DNA of 64,000 nt from Curvibacter soli (GTDB lineage Bacteria; Pseudomonadota; Gammaproteobacteria; Burkholderiales; Burkholderiaceae_C): positions 1-64,000 of the forward strand of contig NZ_JARGEN010000074.1 in the NCBI RefSeq assembly GCF_029211125.1, read 5' to 3'. The notes under the pieces were generated by a model, which saw nothing but the letters and a program-made list of their open reading frames with translations, had not been told where the DNA came from and did no database searches. Numbering within the stretch: the stretch's first letter is position 1; each line of letters starts with the position of its first letter. Made by a program: the position numbers and the translations under genes. Below are positions 54,809 to 64,000 of this stretch, piece by piece.

Positions 54809-56803
54809 TCAGGCTTGCGGTGCCAGGCAGGCCAGTTGCTTGCGGTGGGCGGATTCGATGCGCTCCACCTCGGCGGCGGGCACGTAGTAGTCGGTGTCGT
54901 TGTCGAAGCTGCGCGCGATGAAGGCGCCCACCATGCCCACCAGGCCGATCAAGGCCAGCCACCAGATGTGCCACACGAGGGCGAAACCCAGCACCATGCT
55001 GAAGAGTCCCATCAGCAGGCCGGTGCTGGTGTTGCGCGGCATGTGGATGTCCTCATAGGGCGCCGGCGGCGCGTAGGCGCAGCCGTTGGCCTTGCTGGCC
55101 CAGAAGTCGTCCTGGGCCTGCACCTGGGGCACGTGGGCGAAGTTGTAGAACGGCGGCGGCGATGCGGTCGACCACTCCAGCGTGCGGCCGTCCCACGGGT
55201 CGCCCGTGAGGTCCAGGCTCTTTTTGCGCTCGGCCACGCTGACCACGATCTGCACCAGCATGCAGGCGATGCCGATCATGATGACCACGGCGCCGGCCAG
55301 CGCGAACAGCAGGTACGGGCGCCAGGATGGATCGGTCGTGGTGTTGAGCCGGCGCGTCATGCCCATGAAGCCGAGGATGTAGAGCGGCATGAAGGCCATG
55401 TAGAAGCCGACGAACCAGCACCAGAACGAGCGCTTGCCCCACTTCTCGTTGAGCTTGAAGCCGAATGACTTGGGGAACCAGTACACGAGCCCGGCGATGT
55501 AGCCGAACACGACGCCGCCGATGATGGTGTTGTGGAAGTGGGCGATCAGGAACAGGCTGTTGTGCAGCACGAACGAAACCGCCGGGATCGCCATCAGCAC
55601 GCCGGTCATGCCGCCGATCACGAAGGTGATGATGAAGCCGATGGTCCAGAGCATGGGCACGCTGAACTGCACGCGCCCGCGGTACATGGTGAAGAGCCAG
55701 TTGAAAATCTTCACCCCCGTGGGGATGGAGATGATCATGGTCGTGATGCCGAAGAAGGCGTTCACGTTGGCGCCCGAACCCATGGTGAAGAAGTGGTGCA
55801 GCCACACGATGAACGACAGCACGCCGATGGCCGAGGTGGCATACACCATGGAGGTGTAGCCGAACAGTTTCTTGCGGCAGTAGGTGGCGACGATCTCGGA
55901 ATAGATGCCGAAGGCGGGCAGCACCAGGATGTACACCTCGGGGTGGCCCCAGATCCAGATGAGGTTGATGTACATCATGGCGTTGCCGCCGCCGTCGTTG
56001 GTGAAGAAGTGCGTGCCCAGGTAGCGGTCGGCGCCCAGCAGCGCCAGCGTGACGGTCAGCACCGGGAAGGCGGCGATGATGAGCACGTTGGTGACCAGCG
56101 CGGTCCAGGTGAAGATGGGCATCTTCATGAGCGTCATGCCGGGCGCGCGCATCTTCATGATGGTGACGAAGAAGTTGATGCCCGTGAGCAGCGTGCCGAG
56201 CCCCGATATCTGCAGCGCCCAGAGGTAGTAGTCCACCCCCACGCCGGGACTGAAGTCCAGCTCCGACAGCGGCGGGTAGGCCAGCCAGCCGGTCTGCGCG
56301 AACTCGCCGACGAACAGCGAGATCATCACCAGCACCGCGCCGGAGACGAACAGCCAGAACGACAGCGAGTTGACGAACGGAAAGGCCACGTCGCGCGCGC
56401 CGATCTGCAGCGGCACCACGATGTTGATGAGGCCCGTCATGAACGGCATGGCCATGAAGAAGATCATGATCACGCCGTGGGCGGTGAAGATCTGGTCGTA
56501 GTGGTGCGGCGGCAGGTAGCCCGGCGAGCCGCCCGAGGCCAGCGCGAGCTGCATGCGCATCATGATCGCGTCGGCGAAGCCGCGCAGCAGCATGATGAGC
56601 GCGACGATGATGTACATCACGCCGATCTTCTTGTGGTCGACCGAGGTCAGCCATTCGGTCCAGAGGTATTTCCACTTGCCGAAGTAGGTGATGGCCGCCA
56701 GCATGGCGATGCCGCCCAGCACCACGGCGGCCAGCGTCACCATGACGATGGGCTCGTGGTAGGGGACGGCTTCCAGGGTGAGTTTTCCAAGCATATGCAT
56801 CAT
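54809..56803 (-). CDS. cyoB: Cytochrome bo3 ubiquinol oxidase subunit I
   Basis: CyoB (664 residues) holds haem b, haem o3 and CuB and pumps protons while reducing oxygen. The haem/copper histidines are visible in [23 protein letters not shown] (the His-Tyr cross-link), [10 protein letters not shown] and [13 protein letters not shown]. Sequence and length match E. coli CyoB throughout. The ATG at 56803 overlaps the cyoA TGA (ATGA) and gives [20 protein letters not shown]; the third ATG at 56794 would match the E. coli start. Confidence 0.98.
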   Translation of the reverse strand: MMHMLGKLTLEAVPYHEPIVMVTLAAVVLGGIAMLAAITYFGKWKYLWTEWLTSVDHKKIGVMYIIVALIMLLRGFADAIMMRMQLALASGGSPGYLPPHHYDQIFTAHGVIMIFFMAMPFMTGLINIVVPLQIGARDVAFPFVNSLSFWLFVSGAVLVMISLFVGEFAQTGWLAYPPLSELDFSPGVGVDYYLWALQISGLGTLLTGINFFVTIMKMRAPGMTLMKMPIFTWTALVTNVLIIAAFPVLTVTLALLGADRYLGTHFFTNDGGGNAMMYINLIWIWGHPEVYILVLPAFGIYSEIVATYCRKKLFGYTSMVYATSAIGVLSFIVWLHHFFTMGSGANVNAFFGITTMIISIPTGVKIFNWLFTMYRGRVQFSVPMLWTIGFIITFVIGGMTGVLMAIPAVSFVLHNSLFLIAHFHNTIIGGVVFGYIAGLVYWFPKSFGFKLNEKWGKRSFWCWFVGFYMAFMPLYILGFMGMTRRLNTTTDPSWRPYLLFALAGAVVIMIGIACMLVQIVVSVAERKKSLDLTGDPWDGRTLEWSTASPPPFYNFAHVPQVQAQDDFWASKANGCAYAPPAPYEDIHMPRNTSTGLLMGLFSMVLGFALVWHIWWLALIGLVGMVGAFIARSFDNDTDYYVPAAEVERIESAHRKQLACLAPQA

Positions 56804-57708
56804 TCCCCGGCGCGGCAGGTCTGGCCCATGGCATCCGCGATCTGCAGTTCACGCCCGCTCTTGCCCATGGCCATGTAGCGTTCGATGGTCGCGTCGAACA
56901 GCAGCGGCGTCACGCTGCCGTAATAGGCGACGGGCGTCTTCTGGGTCGGCACCGCCAGTTTCTGGAGTTCGGCGCGGTCGAGCTGGCTGCCCGACGCCTT
57001 GACCTTGGCGATCCAGGCCTCGTACTCCTCCGGCCCCATGGCGTGGGCGGCGAAGCGCATGTCCGAAAAGCCGTGGCCGCTGTAGTTGGCCGAGATGCCG
57101 GCATAGGTGCCGGGCGTGTGCGCCAGCAGGTGCAGTTGGGTCTCCATGCCGGCCATGGCGTAGATCTGGCTGCCGAGCTGCGGGATGAAGAAGGAGTTCA
57201 TCACCGTGTCGGAAGTGATCTTGAAGTTCACCGGCGTATCCACGGGAAAGGCGATCTCGTTGACCGTGGCGATCTGCTGGTCGGGGTAGATGAACAGCCA
57301 CTTCCAGTCCAGCGCCACCACCTCGATGGTGACCGGCTCCCTGGCCGAGTCCAGCGGGCGGTAGGGGTCGAGCGCATGCGAGGACTTCCACGTCAGCACC
57401 GCCAGCACCACGATGATGAGGCAGGGCACGGTCCAGACCACGGCCTCGATGCCGTTGGAATGCGCCCAGTCGGGGGTGTAGACGGCTTTCTCGTTGGATG
57501 CGCGGTATTTCCACGCGAAGGCCAGCACCATCACGATGACCGGCACCACCACCAGCAGCATCAGCACGGTGGCCGCGATGAGCAGCGTCTTTTCCTCGGC
57601 GCCGACAGGCCCCTTGGGGTTGAGGATGGCCATGTCGCAGCCGCTCAGAAAAAGCGTCGCGCACAGCAATGACAGGCCTTTGGGCCTCAGGAGATGCGAT
57701 GGGGTCAT
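56800..57708 (-). CDS. cyoA: Cytochrome bo3 ubiquinol oxidase subunit II
   Basis: CyoA (302 residues) is a lipoprotein subunit with two membrane helices (about 42-65 and 85-105) and a cupredoxin-fold periplasmic domain. The lipobox LSGC puts the lipid on Cys24. The CuA ligands of cytochrome c oxidases are absent, as expected for a quinol oxidase; [54 protein letters not shown] is well conserved. It is first in the cyoABCD operon, with a promoter-like sequence upstream. Confidence 0.97.
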   Translation of the reverse strand: MTPSHLLRPKGLSLLCATLFLSGCDMAILNPKGPVGAEEKTLLIAATVLMLLVVVPVIVMVLAFAWKYRASNEKAVYTPDWAHSNGIEAVVWTVPCLIIVVLAVLTWKSSHALDPYRPLDSAREPVTIEVVALDWKWLFIYPDQQIATVNEIAFPVDTPVNFKITSDTVMNSFFIPQLGSQIYAMAGMETQLHLLAHTPGTYAGISANYSGHGFSDMRFAAHAMGPEEYEAWIAKVKASGSQLDRAELQKLAVPTQKTPVAYYGSVTPLLFDATIERYMAMGKSGRELQIADAMGQTCRAGE

Positions 57709-57843
57709 GGCACGGTCGGGGGGAGGGGGGATGGGTTTTCCCGGATGGCCCGGATGCGGCGGGCACGGTTTCTGGCGGGGCGCAGAGAACCGGTGGGCTG
57801 GACGCAGTGGGATCGGATACGGGGGGCCAAGCGGAAAGCGGCT

Positions 57844-57871
57844 AGTATAAATACCGATTGATGCACTGCAA
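57844..57871 (-). promoter_or_regulatory. Candidate sigma-70 promoter of cyoABCD
   Basis: Read on the minus strand, TTGCAG (57871-57866), a 16-base spacer and TATACT (57849-57844) form a good -35/-10 pair about 135 bases before the cyoA start. Confidence 0.6.
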
Positions 57872-57969
57872 CAAGTCCGAAGGATTTCGTAAGCTTTGCA
57901 AGGCAATGCTGGACAAGGTCCGCGGGCGCTTCCCGTCCCCGGGCCCGGCGCGCCCGCAGCCCATCCGTA

Positions 57970-57989
57970 TACTGTGTTTTTATTCAGTT
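57970..57989 (+). promoter_or_regulatory. LexA-like box overlapping the parE promoter
   Basis: TACTGT-GTTTTTAT-TCAGTT has a perfect left half and a four-of-six right half of the LexA consensus TACTGT-N8-ACAGTA. TACAAT at 58008-58013 is the likely -10 box, so the -35 region lies inside the box. The predicted start site falls at the parE ATG (58022), and no Shine-Dalgarno is present. Confidence 0.5.
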
Positions 57990-58021
57990 AGGTTGGTTCC
58001 AGCCGCATACAATCCGCGCCC

Positions 58022-59992
58022 ATGGCAACCAAACCTCCCACCGAGTATTCCGAAGGTTCGATCCGCGTCCTCAAGGGGCTGGAGCCCGTCAAGCAGCGTC
58101 CGGGCATGTACACCCGCACCGACAACCCGCTGCACATCATCCAGGAAGTGCTGGACAACGCTGCCGACGAGGCGCTGGCCGGTCATGGCAGGAAGATCCG
58201 CGTCACCCTGCACACCGACGGCTCGGTCAGCGTGGAGGACGATGGCCGCGGCATCCCGTTCGGCCTGCACCCCGAGGAAAAAGCCCCCGTGGTCGAACTC
58301 GTGTTCACGCGCCTGCATGCGGGCGGCAAGTTCGACAAGGGCCAGGGCGGCGCCTACAGCTTCTCGGGCGGCCTGCACGGCGTGGGCGTGTCGGTCACCA
58401 ACGCCTTGTCCCGGCGCCTGGAGGTCACCAGCCATCGCGACGGCACCGTGGCCCACATGGCCTTCGAAGGCGGCGACGTGGCCCAGGCACTGACCACCCG
58501 CAAGGCCGGCGAGGGCGACCGCCGCCAGGGCACCACGGTGCGCGCCTGGCCCGACCCGAAGTACTTCGAGTCGAGCAGCCTGCCGATGGGCGAACTGACG
58601 CACCTGCTGCGCAGCAAGGCCGTGCTGATGCCCGGCGTCACGGTCTCGCTGACGGTCGAGAAGACGCGCGAAACCCAGACCTGGGCCTACAAGGGCGGCC
58701 TGCGCGACTACCTGATGCAGACGCTGAACGCCGACCCGGTGATCCCGCTGTTCGAGGGCGAAGGCCATGCCGACGGCCACAGCGACAGCTTCGCCGAGGG
58801 CGAGGGCGCCAGTTGGTGCGTGGCCTTCACCGAGGACGGCGCGCCGGTGCGCGAGAGCTACGTCAACCTGATCCCCACCAGCGCCGGCGGCACGCACGAA
58901 AGCGGCCTGCGCGACGGCCTGTTCAACGCGGTCAAGGGCTTCATCGAGCTGCATGCGCTGTGTCCCAAGGGCGTCAAGCTGATGCCCGAGGACGTGTTCG
59001 CGCGCGCCAGCTACGTGCTGTCGGCCAAGGTGCTGGACCCGCAGTTCCAGGGCCAGATCAAGGAGCGCCTGAACTCGCGCGACGCCGTGCGCCTGGTGTC
59101 GAGCTTCGTGCGCCCGGCGCTCGAACTCTGGCTCAACGAGCATGTCGAGTACGGCAAGAAGCTGGCCGAACTCGCCATCCGCGCCGCGCAGACGCGCCAG
59201 CGCGCGGGCCAGAAGGTCGAGAAGCGCAAAGGCTCGGGCGTGGCCGTGCTGCCCGGCAAACTGACCGACTGCGAGAACCGCGATACGGCGCACAACGAGG
59301 TGTTCCTGGTCGAGGGCGACTCCGCCGGCGGCAGCGCCAAGATGGGCCGCGACAAGGAACTGCAGGCCATCCTGCCGCTGCGCGGCAAGGTACTCAACAC
59401 CTGGGAGGTGGAGCGCGACCGGCTGTTCGCCAACAACGAGATCCACGACATCTCGGTGGCCATCGGAGTCGACCCGCACGGCCCCGGCGACACGCCGGAC
59501 CTGTCGGGCCTGCGCTACGGCAAGATCTGCATTCTCTCGGACGCCGACGTGGACGGCTCGCACATCCAGGTGCTGCTGCTGACGCTGTTCTTCCGCCATT
59601 TCCCCAGGCTCATCGACGCGGGCCACGTGTTCGTGGCCCGCCCGCCGCTGTTTCGCGTGGATGTGCCCGCGCGCGGCAAGAAACCCGCAGCCAAGCTGTA
59701 CGCGCTCGACGAGGGCGAGCTTGCCGCCATCCTCGACAAGTGCGCCAAGGACGGCGTGCCGCGCGAGAAGTGCCAGGTCAGCCGCTTCAAGGGCCTGGGC
59801 GAGATGAACGCCGAGCAGTTGTGGGAAACCACCCTCAACCCCGACACCCGCCGCCTACTGCCCGTGCGCCTGGGCGACCTCGACTTCGCGCAGACCGAGA
59901 ACCTCATCACCCGTCTGATGGGCAAGGGCGAGGCCGCAGCGCGCCGCGAGTTGATGGAACTGCACGGCGACGCGGTGGAGGTGGATATCTGA
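58022..59992 (+). CDS. parE: DNA topoisomerase IV subunit B
   Basis: ParE (656 residues) is the ATPase subunit of topoisomerase IV, which decatenates daughter chromosomes. The GHKL ATPase domain has RPGMYTRTDNPLHIIQEVLDNAADEAL, DDGRGIPFG and the glycine-rich SFSGGLHGVGVSVTNAL. The transducer follows, and the TOPRIM metal site is seen in LVEGDSAGGSAKMGRDKE and ILSDADVDGSHIQVL. The short length distinguishes it from GyrB of many proteobacteria. It is grouped with a transglycosylase gene and parC, as in other Comamonadaceae. Confidence 0.98.
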   Translation: MATKPPTEYSEGSIRVLKGLEPVKQRPGMYTRTDNPLHIIQEVLDNAADEALAGHGRKIRVTLHTDGSVSVEDDGRGIPFGLHPEEKAPVVELVFTRLHAGGKFDKGQGGAYSFSGGLHGVGVSVTNALSRRLEVTSHRDGTVAHMAFEGGDVAQALTTRKAGEGDRRQGTTVRAWPDPKYFESSSLPMGELTHLLRSKAVLMPGVTVSLTVEKTRETQTWAYKGGLRDYLMQTLNADPVIPLFEGEGHADGHSDSFAEGEGASWCVAFTEDGAPVRESYVNLIPTSAGGTHESGLRDGLFNAVKGFIELHALCPKGVKLMPEDVFARASYVLSAKVLDPQFQGQIKERLNSRDAVRLVSSFVRPALELWLNEHVEYGKKLAELAIRAAQTRQRAGQKVEKRKGSGVAVLPGKLTDCENRDTAHNEVFLVEGDSAGGSAKMGRDKELQAILPLRGKVLNTWEVERDRLFANNEIHDISVAIGVDPHGPGDTPDLSGLRYGKICILSDADVDGSHIQVLLLTLFFRHFPRLIDAGHVFVARPPLFRVDVPARGKKPAAKLYALDEGELAAILDKCAKDGVPREKCQVSRFKGLGEMNAEQLWETTLNPDTRRLLPVRLGDLDFAQTENLITRLMGKGEAAARRELMELHGDAVEVDI

Positions 59993-60021
59993 GCGCGCCT
60001 GGGTGTCGCTGTATTTTTGCC

Positions 60022-60786
60022 ATGAAATTCATGAACGTTTTTGGCCTCCAGCGCAGGTGGATACTGGGTTTTATGCTATTTATATCGCAGCAAGCTGCCC
60101 ATGCCGACCTCTGGGGATATGTCGATGAGAAAGGCATGGGGCACTTCGCCGCCGAGCGCATGGACGAGCGCTACGTGCTGTTCTTCCGCGGCAACGACTT
60201 CGACTCCGCCCGCGACCTGCCCGAAGCCGCCACGCCGCGCGCCGTGGCCGTGCCCGCGGGCGGCAGCAAACTGCTGGCCTTCTTCGATGTGTCGCCCGGC
60301 TACAAACGCGTCAAGCGCACGCTGCGCGAAGCCTCGCAGCGCAACGACGTGGACGTGGAACTGCTGCAGGCGCTCATCGCCACCGAATCGGGCTTCGACC
60401 CCGGTGCCATCTCGCCCAAGGGCGCCGTCGGGCTCATGCAGGTCATGCCCGCCACCGCGCGCCGCTGGGGCGTGACGGGCGACGCCCGCGCGTCCGTCGA
60501 GAAAAAGCTCGCCGACCCGGCCACCAACATCGCCGCGGGCGTGCGCTACCTGCGCTACCTCATCGACCTGTTTCCCGGCGAGCTGGAGCTGGCGCTGGCC
60601 GCCTACAACGCCGGCGAGGGCGCGGTGCAGCGCGCCGGCAACCGCATTCCGGACTTCAAGGAAACGCGGGACTACGTGAAGACCGTCATGCAGCTCTACG
60701 AGCAGCTCAAGCCGCCGCCCGCCGTGGCCAGCCTGCGCCGCATGCCCGCGCGCGTGCGCATGGAGCTGCCCGCCGGCGCGGACTGA
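60022..60786 (+). CDS. Lytic transglycosylase (SLT domain)
   Basis: A 254-residue secreted enzyme that cleaves peptidoglycan with 1,6-anhydro-MurNAc formation. Residues 1-28 form a signal peptide; residues 8-22 of it are encoded by a short Comamonadaceae repeat. A small DUF4124-like segment ([14 protein letters not shown]) precedes the SLT domain, where the catalytic E122 is in [11 protein letters not shown], followed by [33 protein letters not shown] and [16 protein letters not shown] 60022 gives the longest sensible signal; ATG 60031 is an alternative. It lies between parE and parC, 29 and 35 bases away. Confidence 0.93.
   Translation: MKFMNVFGLQRRWILGFMLFISQQAAHADLWGYVDEKGMGHFAAERMDERYVLFFRGNDFDSARDLPEAATPRAVAVPAGGSKLLAFFDVSPGYKRVKRTLREASQRNDVDVELLQALIATESGFDPGAISPKGAVGLMQVMPATARRWGVTGDARASVEKKLADPATNIAAGVRYLRYLIDLFPGELELALAAYNAGEGAVQRAGNRIPDFKETRDYVKTVMQLYEQLKPPPAVASLRRMPARVRMELPAGAD
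60043..60090 (+). repeat. Short Comamonadaceae repeat encoding signal-peptide residues
   Basis: GGCCTCCAGCGCAGGTGGAT followed by ACTGGGTTTTATGCTATTTATA matches the repeat. It is read in frame as [15 protein letters not shown], so a mobile repeat forms the charged and hydrophobic parts of the transglycosylase signal. Confidence 0.75.
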
Positions 60787-60821
60787 ACGCCCGGCGCACC
60801 GATTCCCCATCATCCCATCCC

Positions 60822-63164
60822 ATGAGCGACGACCAGACCCCTCTCGATTTCTCCACCGGCGAGTCCGACGACGCGCTGAACCTCGCGGGCTACGCCCAGC
60901 GCGCCTACCTCGAATACGCGCTGTCCGTCGTCAAGGGCCGCGCGCTGCCCGACGTGTGCGACGGCCAGAAGCCCGTGCAGCGCCGCATCCTCTACGCCAT
61001 GGAGCGCATGGGCCTGGGCCACTCGAGCTCCGGTGCCGCGCCCAAGCCCGTGAAAAGCGCCCGCGTGGTGGGCGACGTGCTGGGCCGCTTCCACCCGCAC
61101 GGCGACCAGTCGGCCTACGACGCGCTGGTGCGCATGGCGCAGGACTTCTCCCAGCGCTACCCGCTGGTGGACGGCCAGGGCAACTTCGGCAGCCGCGACG
61201 GCGACGGCGCCGCCGCCATGCGCTACACCGAGGCGCGGCTCACGCGCATCAGCAGCCTGCTGCTCGGCGAGATCGACGAGGGCACGGTCGACTTCATGCC
61301 CAACTACGACGGCTCCACCGAGGAGCCGCGCCAACTGCCCGCGCGCCTGCCGTTCGCGCTGCTCAACGGCGCCAGCGGCATCGCCGTGGGCCTGGCCACC
61401 GAGATCCCGAGCCACAACCTGCGCGAGGTGGCCGACGCCTGCGTGGCCCTCATCAAGCGTCCAGACCTGCCCGACGATGAATTGTTCGCGCTGATTCCCG
61501 GGCCCGACTTCCCCGGCGGCGGCCAGATCATCAGCAGCGCCGCCGACATCGCCGACGCCTACCGCGGCGGGCGCGGCTCGCTCAAGTGCCGCGCGCGCTG
61601 GAAGATCGAGGACCTGGCGCGCGGCCAGTGGCAGCTCGTGGTCACAGAACTGCCGCCCGGCGTGTCGTCGCAGAAGGTGCTCGAGGAGATCGAGGAGCTG
61701 ACCAACCCCAAGGTCAAGGCGGGCAAGAAGGCGCTCACGCAGGAGCAGACGCAGCTCAAGGCCGGCATCCTGGCCGTGCTCGACGCCGTGCGCGACGAGT
61801 CGGGCAAGGAGGCCGCCGTGCGGCTGGTGTTCGAGCCCAAGACCAGCCGCATCGAGCAGGGCGAACTCATCACCGCCCTGCTGGCCCACACATCGCTCGA
61901 AGCCTCCGCGCCCATCAACCTGACCATGGTGGGGCTCGATGGCCGGCCGGTGCAGAAGTCGCTGCGGCAGATGCTGGCCGAGTGGATCGCCTTTCGCCAG
62001 CAGACGGTGGAGCGGCGGTCGCGCCACCGCCTGGCCAAGGTGCTGGACCGCATCCACATCCTGGAGGGGCGGCAGACCGTGCTGCTCAACATCGACGAGG
62101 TGATCGCCATCATCCGCGCCGCCGACGAGCCCAAGGCCGCGCTGATCGCGCGCTTCGCCCTGAGCGAGCGGCAGGCCGAGGACATCCTCGAAATCCGCCT
62201 GCGCCAACTGGCGCGGCTCGAAGCCATCAAGATCGAGCAGGAGCTCAAGAGCCTGCGCGAGGAGCAGCAGAAGCTCGACGACATCCTCGGCAGCCCCGCC
62301 GCGCTGCGCCGCCTGATGGTCAGGGAGATCGAGGCTGACGCCAAGCAGTTCTGCGACGCGCGCCGCACCCTGATCCAGGAGGAAAAGCGCGCCGTGGCGG
62401 AGGTCAAGGTCATCGATGAGCCCGTCACCGTGGTCGTTTCGCTAAAAGGCTGGGTGCGCGCGCGCGGCGGCCACGGGCACGACGCGGCGGGCTTCGCCTT
62501 CAAGGCCGGCGACGGGCTGTACGGCACCTTCGAGTGCCGCACCGTCGATACGCTGCTGGTCTTCGGAAGCAATGGCCGCGTCTACAGCGTGGCGGTGGCG
62601 GCGCTGCCCGGCGCGCGCGGCGACGGGCAGCCGGTCACCACGTTCATCGAGCTGGAGCCCGGCACGCAGATCGCGCACTACTTCGCCGGTCCAGCGGCTG
62701 CGGCGCTGCTGCTCAGCGGCACGGGCGGCTACGGTTTCATCGCCACGGTGGAGCACATGGTGTCGCGCCAGAAAGGCGGCAAGACCTTCGTCGCGCTGGG
62801 CGAGGGCGAGACGCTGTGCCGGCCCAGCCTGGCGATGCTGCCCGGCGGCACGCTGGCGCCGGCCACGCACGTGGCCTGCGTCTCCACCGGCGGGTGCATC
62901 CTGACCTTCGACATCGGCGAGCTGAAGCTGATGGAAAAAGGCGGGCGCGGCCTGACGCTGATCGACCTGGAGCCCAAGGATGCGCTCGCCGGCGCCGCCG
63001 CCTACACGCGCAGCGTGCGCATCGAAGGCATCGGCCGGGGCGGCAAGCCGCGCGAGGAGGTGCTGGAAATCCGCTCGCTCAACAATGCCCGCGCGGCCCG
63101 GGGGCGCAGGGGCAAGGCGGGGAACTTCAGCTTCAAGCCCGCATCCGTGGCGCGCGTCGAATAG
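60822..63164 (+). CDS. parC: DNA topoisomerase IV subunit A
   Basis: ParC (780 residues) is the DNA-cleaving subunit of topoisomerase IV. The active-site tyrosine is Y135 in [13 protein letters not shown], and [35 protein letters not shown] precedes it. The winged-helix, tower and coiled-coil regions follow, then a shortened beta-pinwheel C-terminal domain ([26 protein letters not shown]) without a GyrA-box, as expected for ParC. At the positions equivalent to E. coli S80 and E84 it has Q96 and D100. Confidence 0.97.
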   Translation: MSDDQTPLDFSTGESDDALNLAGYAQRAYLEYALSVVKGRALPDVCDGQKPVQRRILYAMERMGLGHSSSGAAPKPVKSARVVGDVLGRFHPHGDQSAYDALVRMAQDFSQRYPLVDGQGNFGSRDGDGAAAMRYTEARLTRISSLLLGEIDEGTVDFMPNYDGSTEEPRQLPARLPFALLNGASGIAVGLATEIPSHNLREVADACVALIKRPDLPDDELFALIPGPDFPGGGQIISSAADIADAYRGGRGSLKCRARWKIEDLARGQWQLVVTELPPGVSSQKVLEEIEELTNPKVKAGKKALTQEQTQLKAGILAVLDAVRDESGKEAAVRLVFEPKTSRIEQGELITALLAHTSLEASAPINLTMVGLDGRPVQKSLRQMLAEWIAFRQQTVERRSRHRLAKVLDRIHILEGRQTVLLNIDEVIAIIRAADEPKAALIARFALSERQAEDILEIRLRQLARLEAIKIEQELKSLREEQQKLDDILGSPAALRRLMVREIEADAKQFCDARRTLIQEEKRAVAEVKVIDEPVTVVVSLKGWVRARGGHGHDAAGFAFKAGDGLYGTFECRTVDTLLVFGSNGRVYSVAVAALPGARGDGQPVTTFIELEPGTQIAHYFAGPAAAALLLSGTGGYGFIATVEHMVSRQKGGKTFVALGEGETLCRPSLAMLPGGTLAPATHVACVSTGGCILTFDIGELKLMEKGGRGLTLIDLEPKDALAGAAAYTRSVRIEGIGRGGKPREEVLEIRSLNNARAARGRRGKAGNFSFKPASVARVE

Positions 63165-63192
63165 CGCCCGGTTTTGCAAGTGTTTGGGTGCC

Positions 63193-63217
63193 CCAGCGCT
63201 TGCCTGGCAAGCGCTGG
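63193..63217. repeat. Perfect 12-bp hairpin within a short Comamonadaceae repeat
   Basis: CCAGCGCTTGCC and GGCAAGCGCTGG flank a single T. Together with the following GAAGCCATCAACAAGATAGC this is a rearranged repeat copy. It lies between the convergent parC and RidA-family genes and could act as a transcription pause or bidirectional barrier, though it lacks a T-run. Confidence 0.7.
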
Positions 63218-63246
63218 AAGCCATCAACAAGATAGCGAATGGCGGG

Positions 63247-63702
63247 TCAGCCGACCTCGGCGATCAGCTCGATCTCCACGCAAGACCCCATGGGGATCTG
63301 CGCCACGCCGAATGCGCTGCGCGCATGCGCGCCCCGGTCGCCGAACACCTGGCCCAGCAGTTCGCTGGCGCCGTTGGTCACCAAGTGCTGCTCGGTGAAG
63401 TCGCCGGTGGAGTTCACCAGACTCATCACCTTCACGATGCGCTTGACGCGGTTCAGGTCGCCCACCGCTGCATGCAGCGTGCCCAGCAGGTCGATGGCCA
63501 CGCTGCGCGCGGCGGCCTTGCCTTCATCCGTCGTCATGGTCTTGCCGAACTGGCCGACCCAGGGCTTGCCGTCCTTCTTGGCCGTGTGGCCGCTCAGGAA
63601 CACCAGGCTGCCAGTCTGCACGAACGGCACGTAGGCCGCCGCGGGCGTGGCCACGGGGGGCAGGGTGATGCCCAGGGACTGGAGTTTGTCGTAAATGCTC
63701 AT
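63247..63702 (-). CDS. RidA/YjgF-family protein
   Basis: A 151-residue trimeric Rid-superfamily protein. LPPVATPAAAYVPFVQTGSLVFLSGHTAKKDGKPWVGQFG opens the domain and AHARSAFGVAQIPMGSCVEIELIAEV closes it. The archetypal RidA arginine that contacts the substrate carboxylate is replaced in this subgroup (the GVAQIPMG region keeps R in HARSAFG), so imine deaminase activity is not assured. Its ATG overlaps the stop of the transglutaminase gene (ATGA). Confidence 0.9.
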   Translation of the reverse strand: MSIYDKLQSLGITLPPVATPAAAYVPFVQTGSLVFLSGHTAKKDGKPWVGQFGKTMTTDEGKAAARSVAIDLLGTLHAAVGDLNRVKRIVKVMSLVNSTGDFTEQHLVTNGASELLGQVFGDRGAHARSAFGVAQIPMGSCVEIELIAEVG

Positions 63703-64000
63703 GCTGCTTCCTCTGGATGCTGGTCGTCGTTGTTTGCGGGGGCCGCGTACGGCTCCGCGAGGGGTTCCACTGTAACGGCCACCTGCAGCGTGTGCCGGCG
63801 CCCGCCGTGGATGACGCCGCGCATGGGCGAGACGTCGGAATAGTCGCGGCCCATGGCGAGCGACACGTAGTCCTCGCCGGGCGCGCGGTTGTTGGTGGGG
63901 TCCAGGTCGCACCACATGCCGCCGCTGCCGTCCTCGGCGGGCACGTAGACCGACACCCAGGCGTGCGATGCGTCGCTGCCCACCAGCCGTGGCTGGCCCG
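63699..64000 (-). CDS. Transglutaminase-like family protein, C-terminal part (runs off the window)
   Basis: The last 100 codons of a bacterial transglutaminase-like protein; the 5' part lies beyond the window edge. The catalytic histidine is in GSDASHAWVSVYVP and the aspartate in WCDLDPTNN; the cysteine is outside the window. The C-terminal extension (LAMGRDYSDVSPMRGVIHGGRRHTLQVAVTVEPL) is typical of the long group often encoded with alpha-E and circularly permuted ATP-grasp proteins. It is coupled to the RidA-family gene. Confidence 0.9.
   Translation of the reverse strand, partial: GQPRLVGSDASHAWVSVYVPAEDGSGGMWCDLDPTNNRAPGEDYVSLAMGRDYSDVSPMRGVIHGGRRHTLQVAVTVEPLAEPYAAPANNDDQHPEEAA

Overview
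This is a GC-rich chromosomal segment of a betaproteobacterium, most likely a member of the Comamonadaceae (Acidovorax/Alicycliphilus-like). The evidence is the conserved gene blocks pyrG-kdsA-DUF1330-eno-ftsB, dapA-bamC-metallohydrolase and parE-transglycosylase-parC, a Bug/TctC-type binding protein, and many copies of a short intergenic repeat (GCCTCCAGCGC...GCAGCTATCAAAA) that I recall as abundant in that family. No rRNA, tRNA or CRISPR array was seen, and no intact transposase gene.

Layout. 1-1.0 kb: a broken AraC-type regulator, then a miniature transposable element (CTAG target, IS630-like ends) with a second miniature element nested in it. 1.0-9.1 kb: an FAA-hydrolase, amiC-tsaE divergent from queG, a CDF metal exporter facing a P-type ATPase. 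9.2-12.3 kb: an MFS transporter, a decayed stretch, a short CoA-transferase operon and another miniature element. 12.4-25.0 kb: a complete histidine-utilisation locus: ABC transporter genes and hutC, then hutH-hutU-hutD-hutI, then hutF-hutG and an FAD-linked oxidase. It encodes the five-step route (urocanate, imidazolone propionate, formiminoglutamate, formylglutamate, glutamate) and carries HutC-like operators in front of the transporter unit and hutH. 25-33.4 kb: a large sensor-CheW protein, psd, an S4-domain protein, an AEC transporter, a Bug protein and xerD. 33.5-38.7 kb: two tandem EAL-HDOD paralogues, a DUF455 ferritin-like protein, a gamma carbonic anhydrase-like protein and hslO. 38.8-45.1 kb: ftsB/eno/kdsA/pyrG facing coaBC-dut. 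45.3-50.8 kb: envelope and hypothetical proteins, a miniature element, a group II intron remnant, bamC. 50.8-57.9 kb: dapA, a methyltransferase, an MFS transporter and the cytochrome bo3 operon cyoABCD. 58-64 kb: parE, a lytic transglycosylase, parC, a RidA protein and the C-terminal part of a transglutaminase.

The most unusual content is repetitive. Six copies of a 122-236 bp miniature inverted-repeat element occur within 64 kb. The ends are CCT(G/A)GAAACGGCAGTTG-like, and four copies have perfect 5-bp target duplications (ATAAA, TTGAA, CTGAT, ATAAT). The terminal CCTAG/CCTGG bases and 5-bp AT-rich duplications resemble IS1380-family (ISEcp1-like) elements, so these are probably non-autonomous relatives. 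One copy sits exactly between the stop codons of two convergent genes. The short Comamonadaceae repeat repeatedly supplies start codons, signal-peptide codons or C-terminal codons to genes (tsaE, hutI, the DUF455 gene, coaBC, the transglycosylase).
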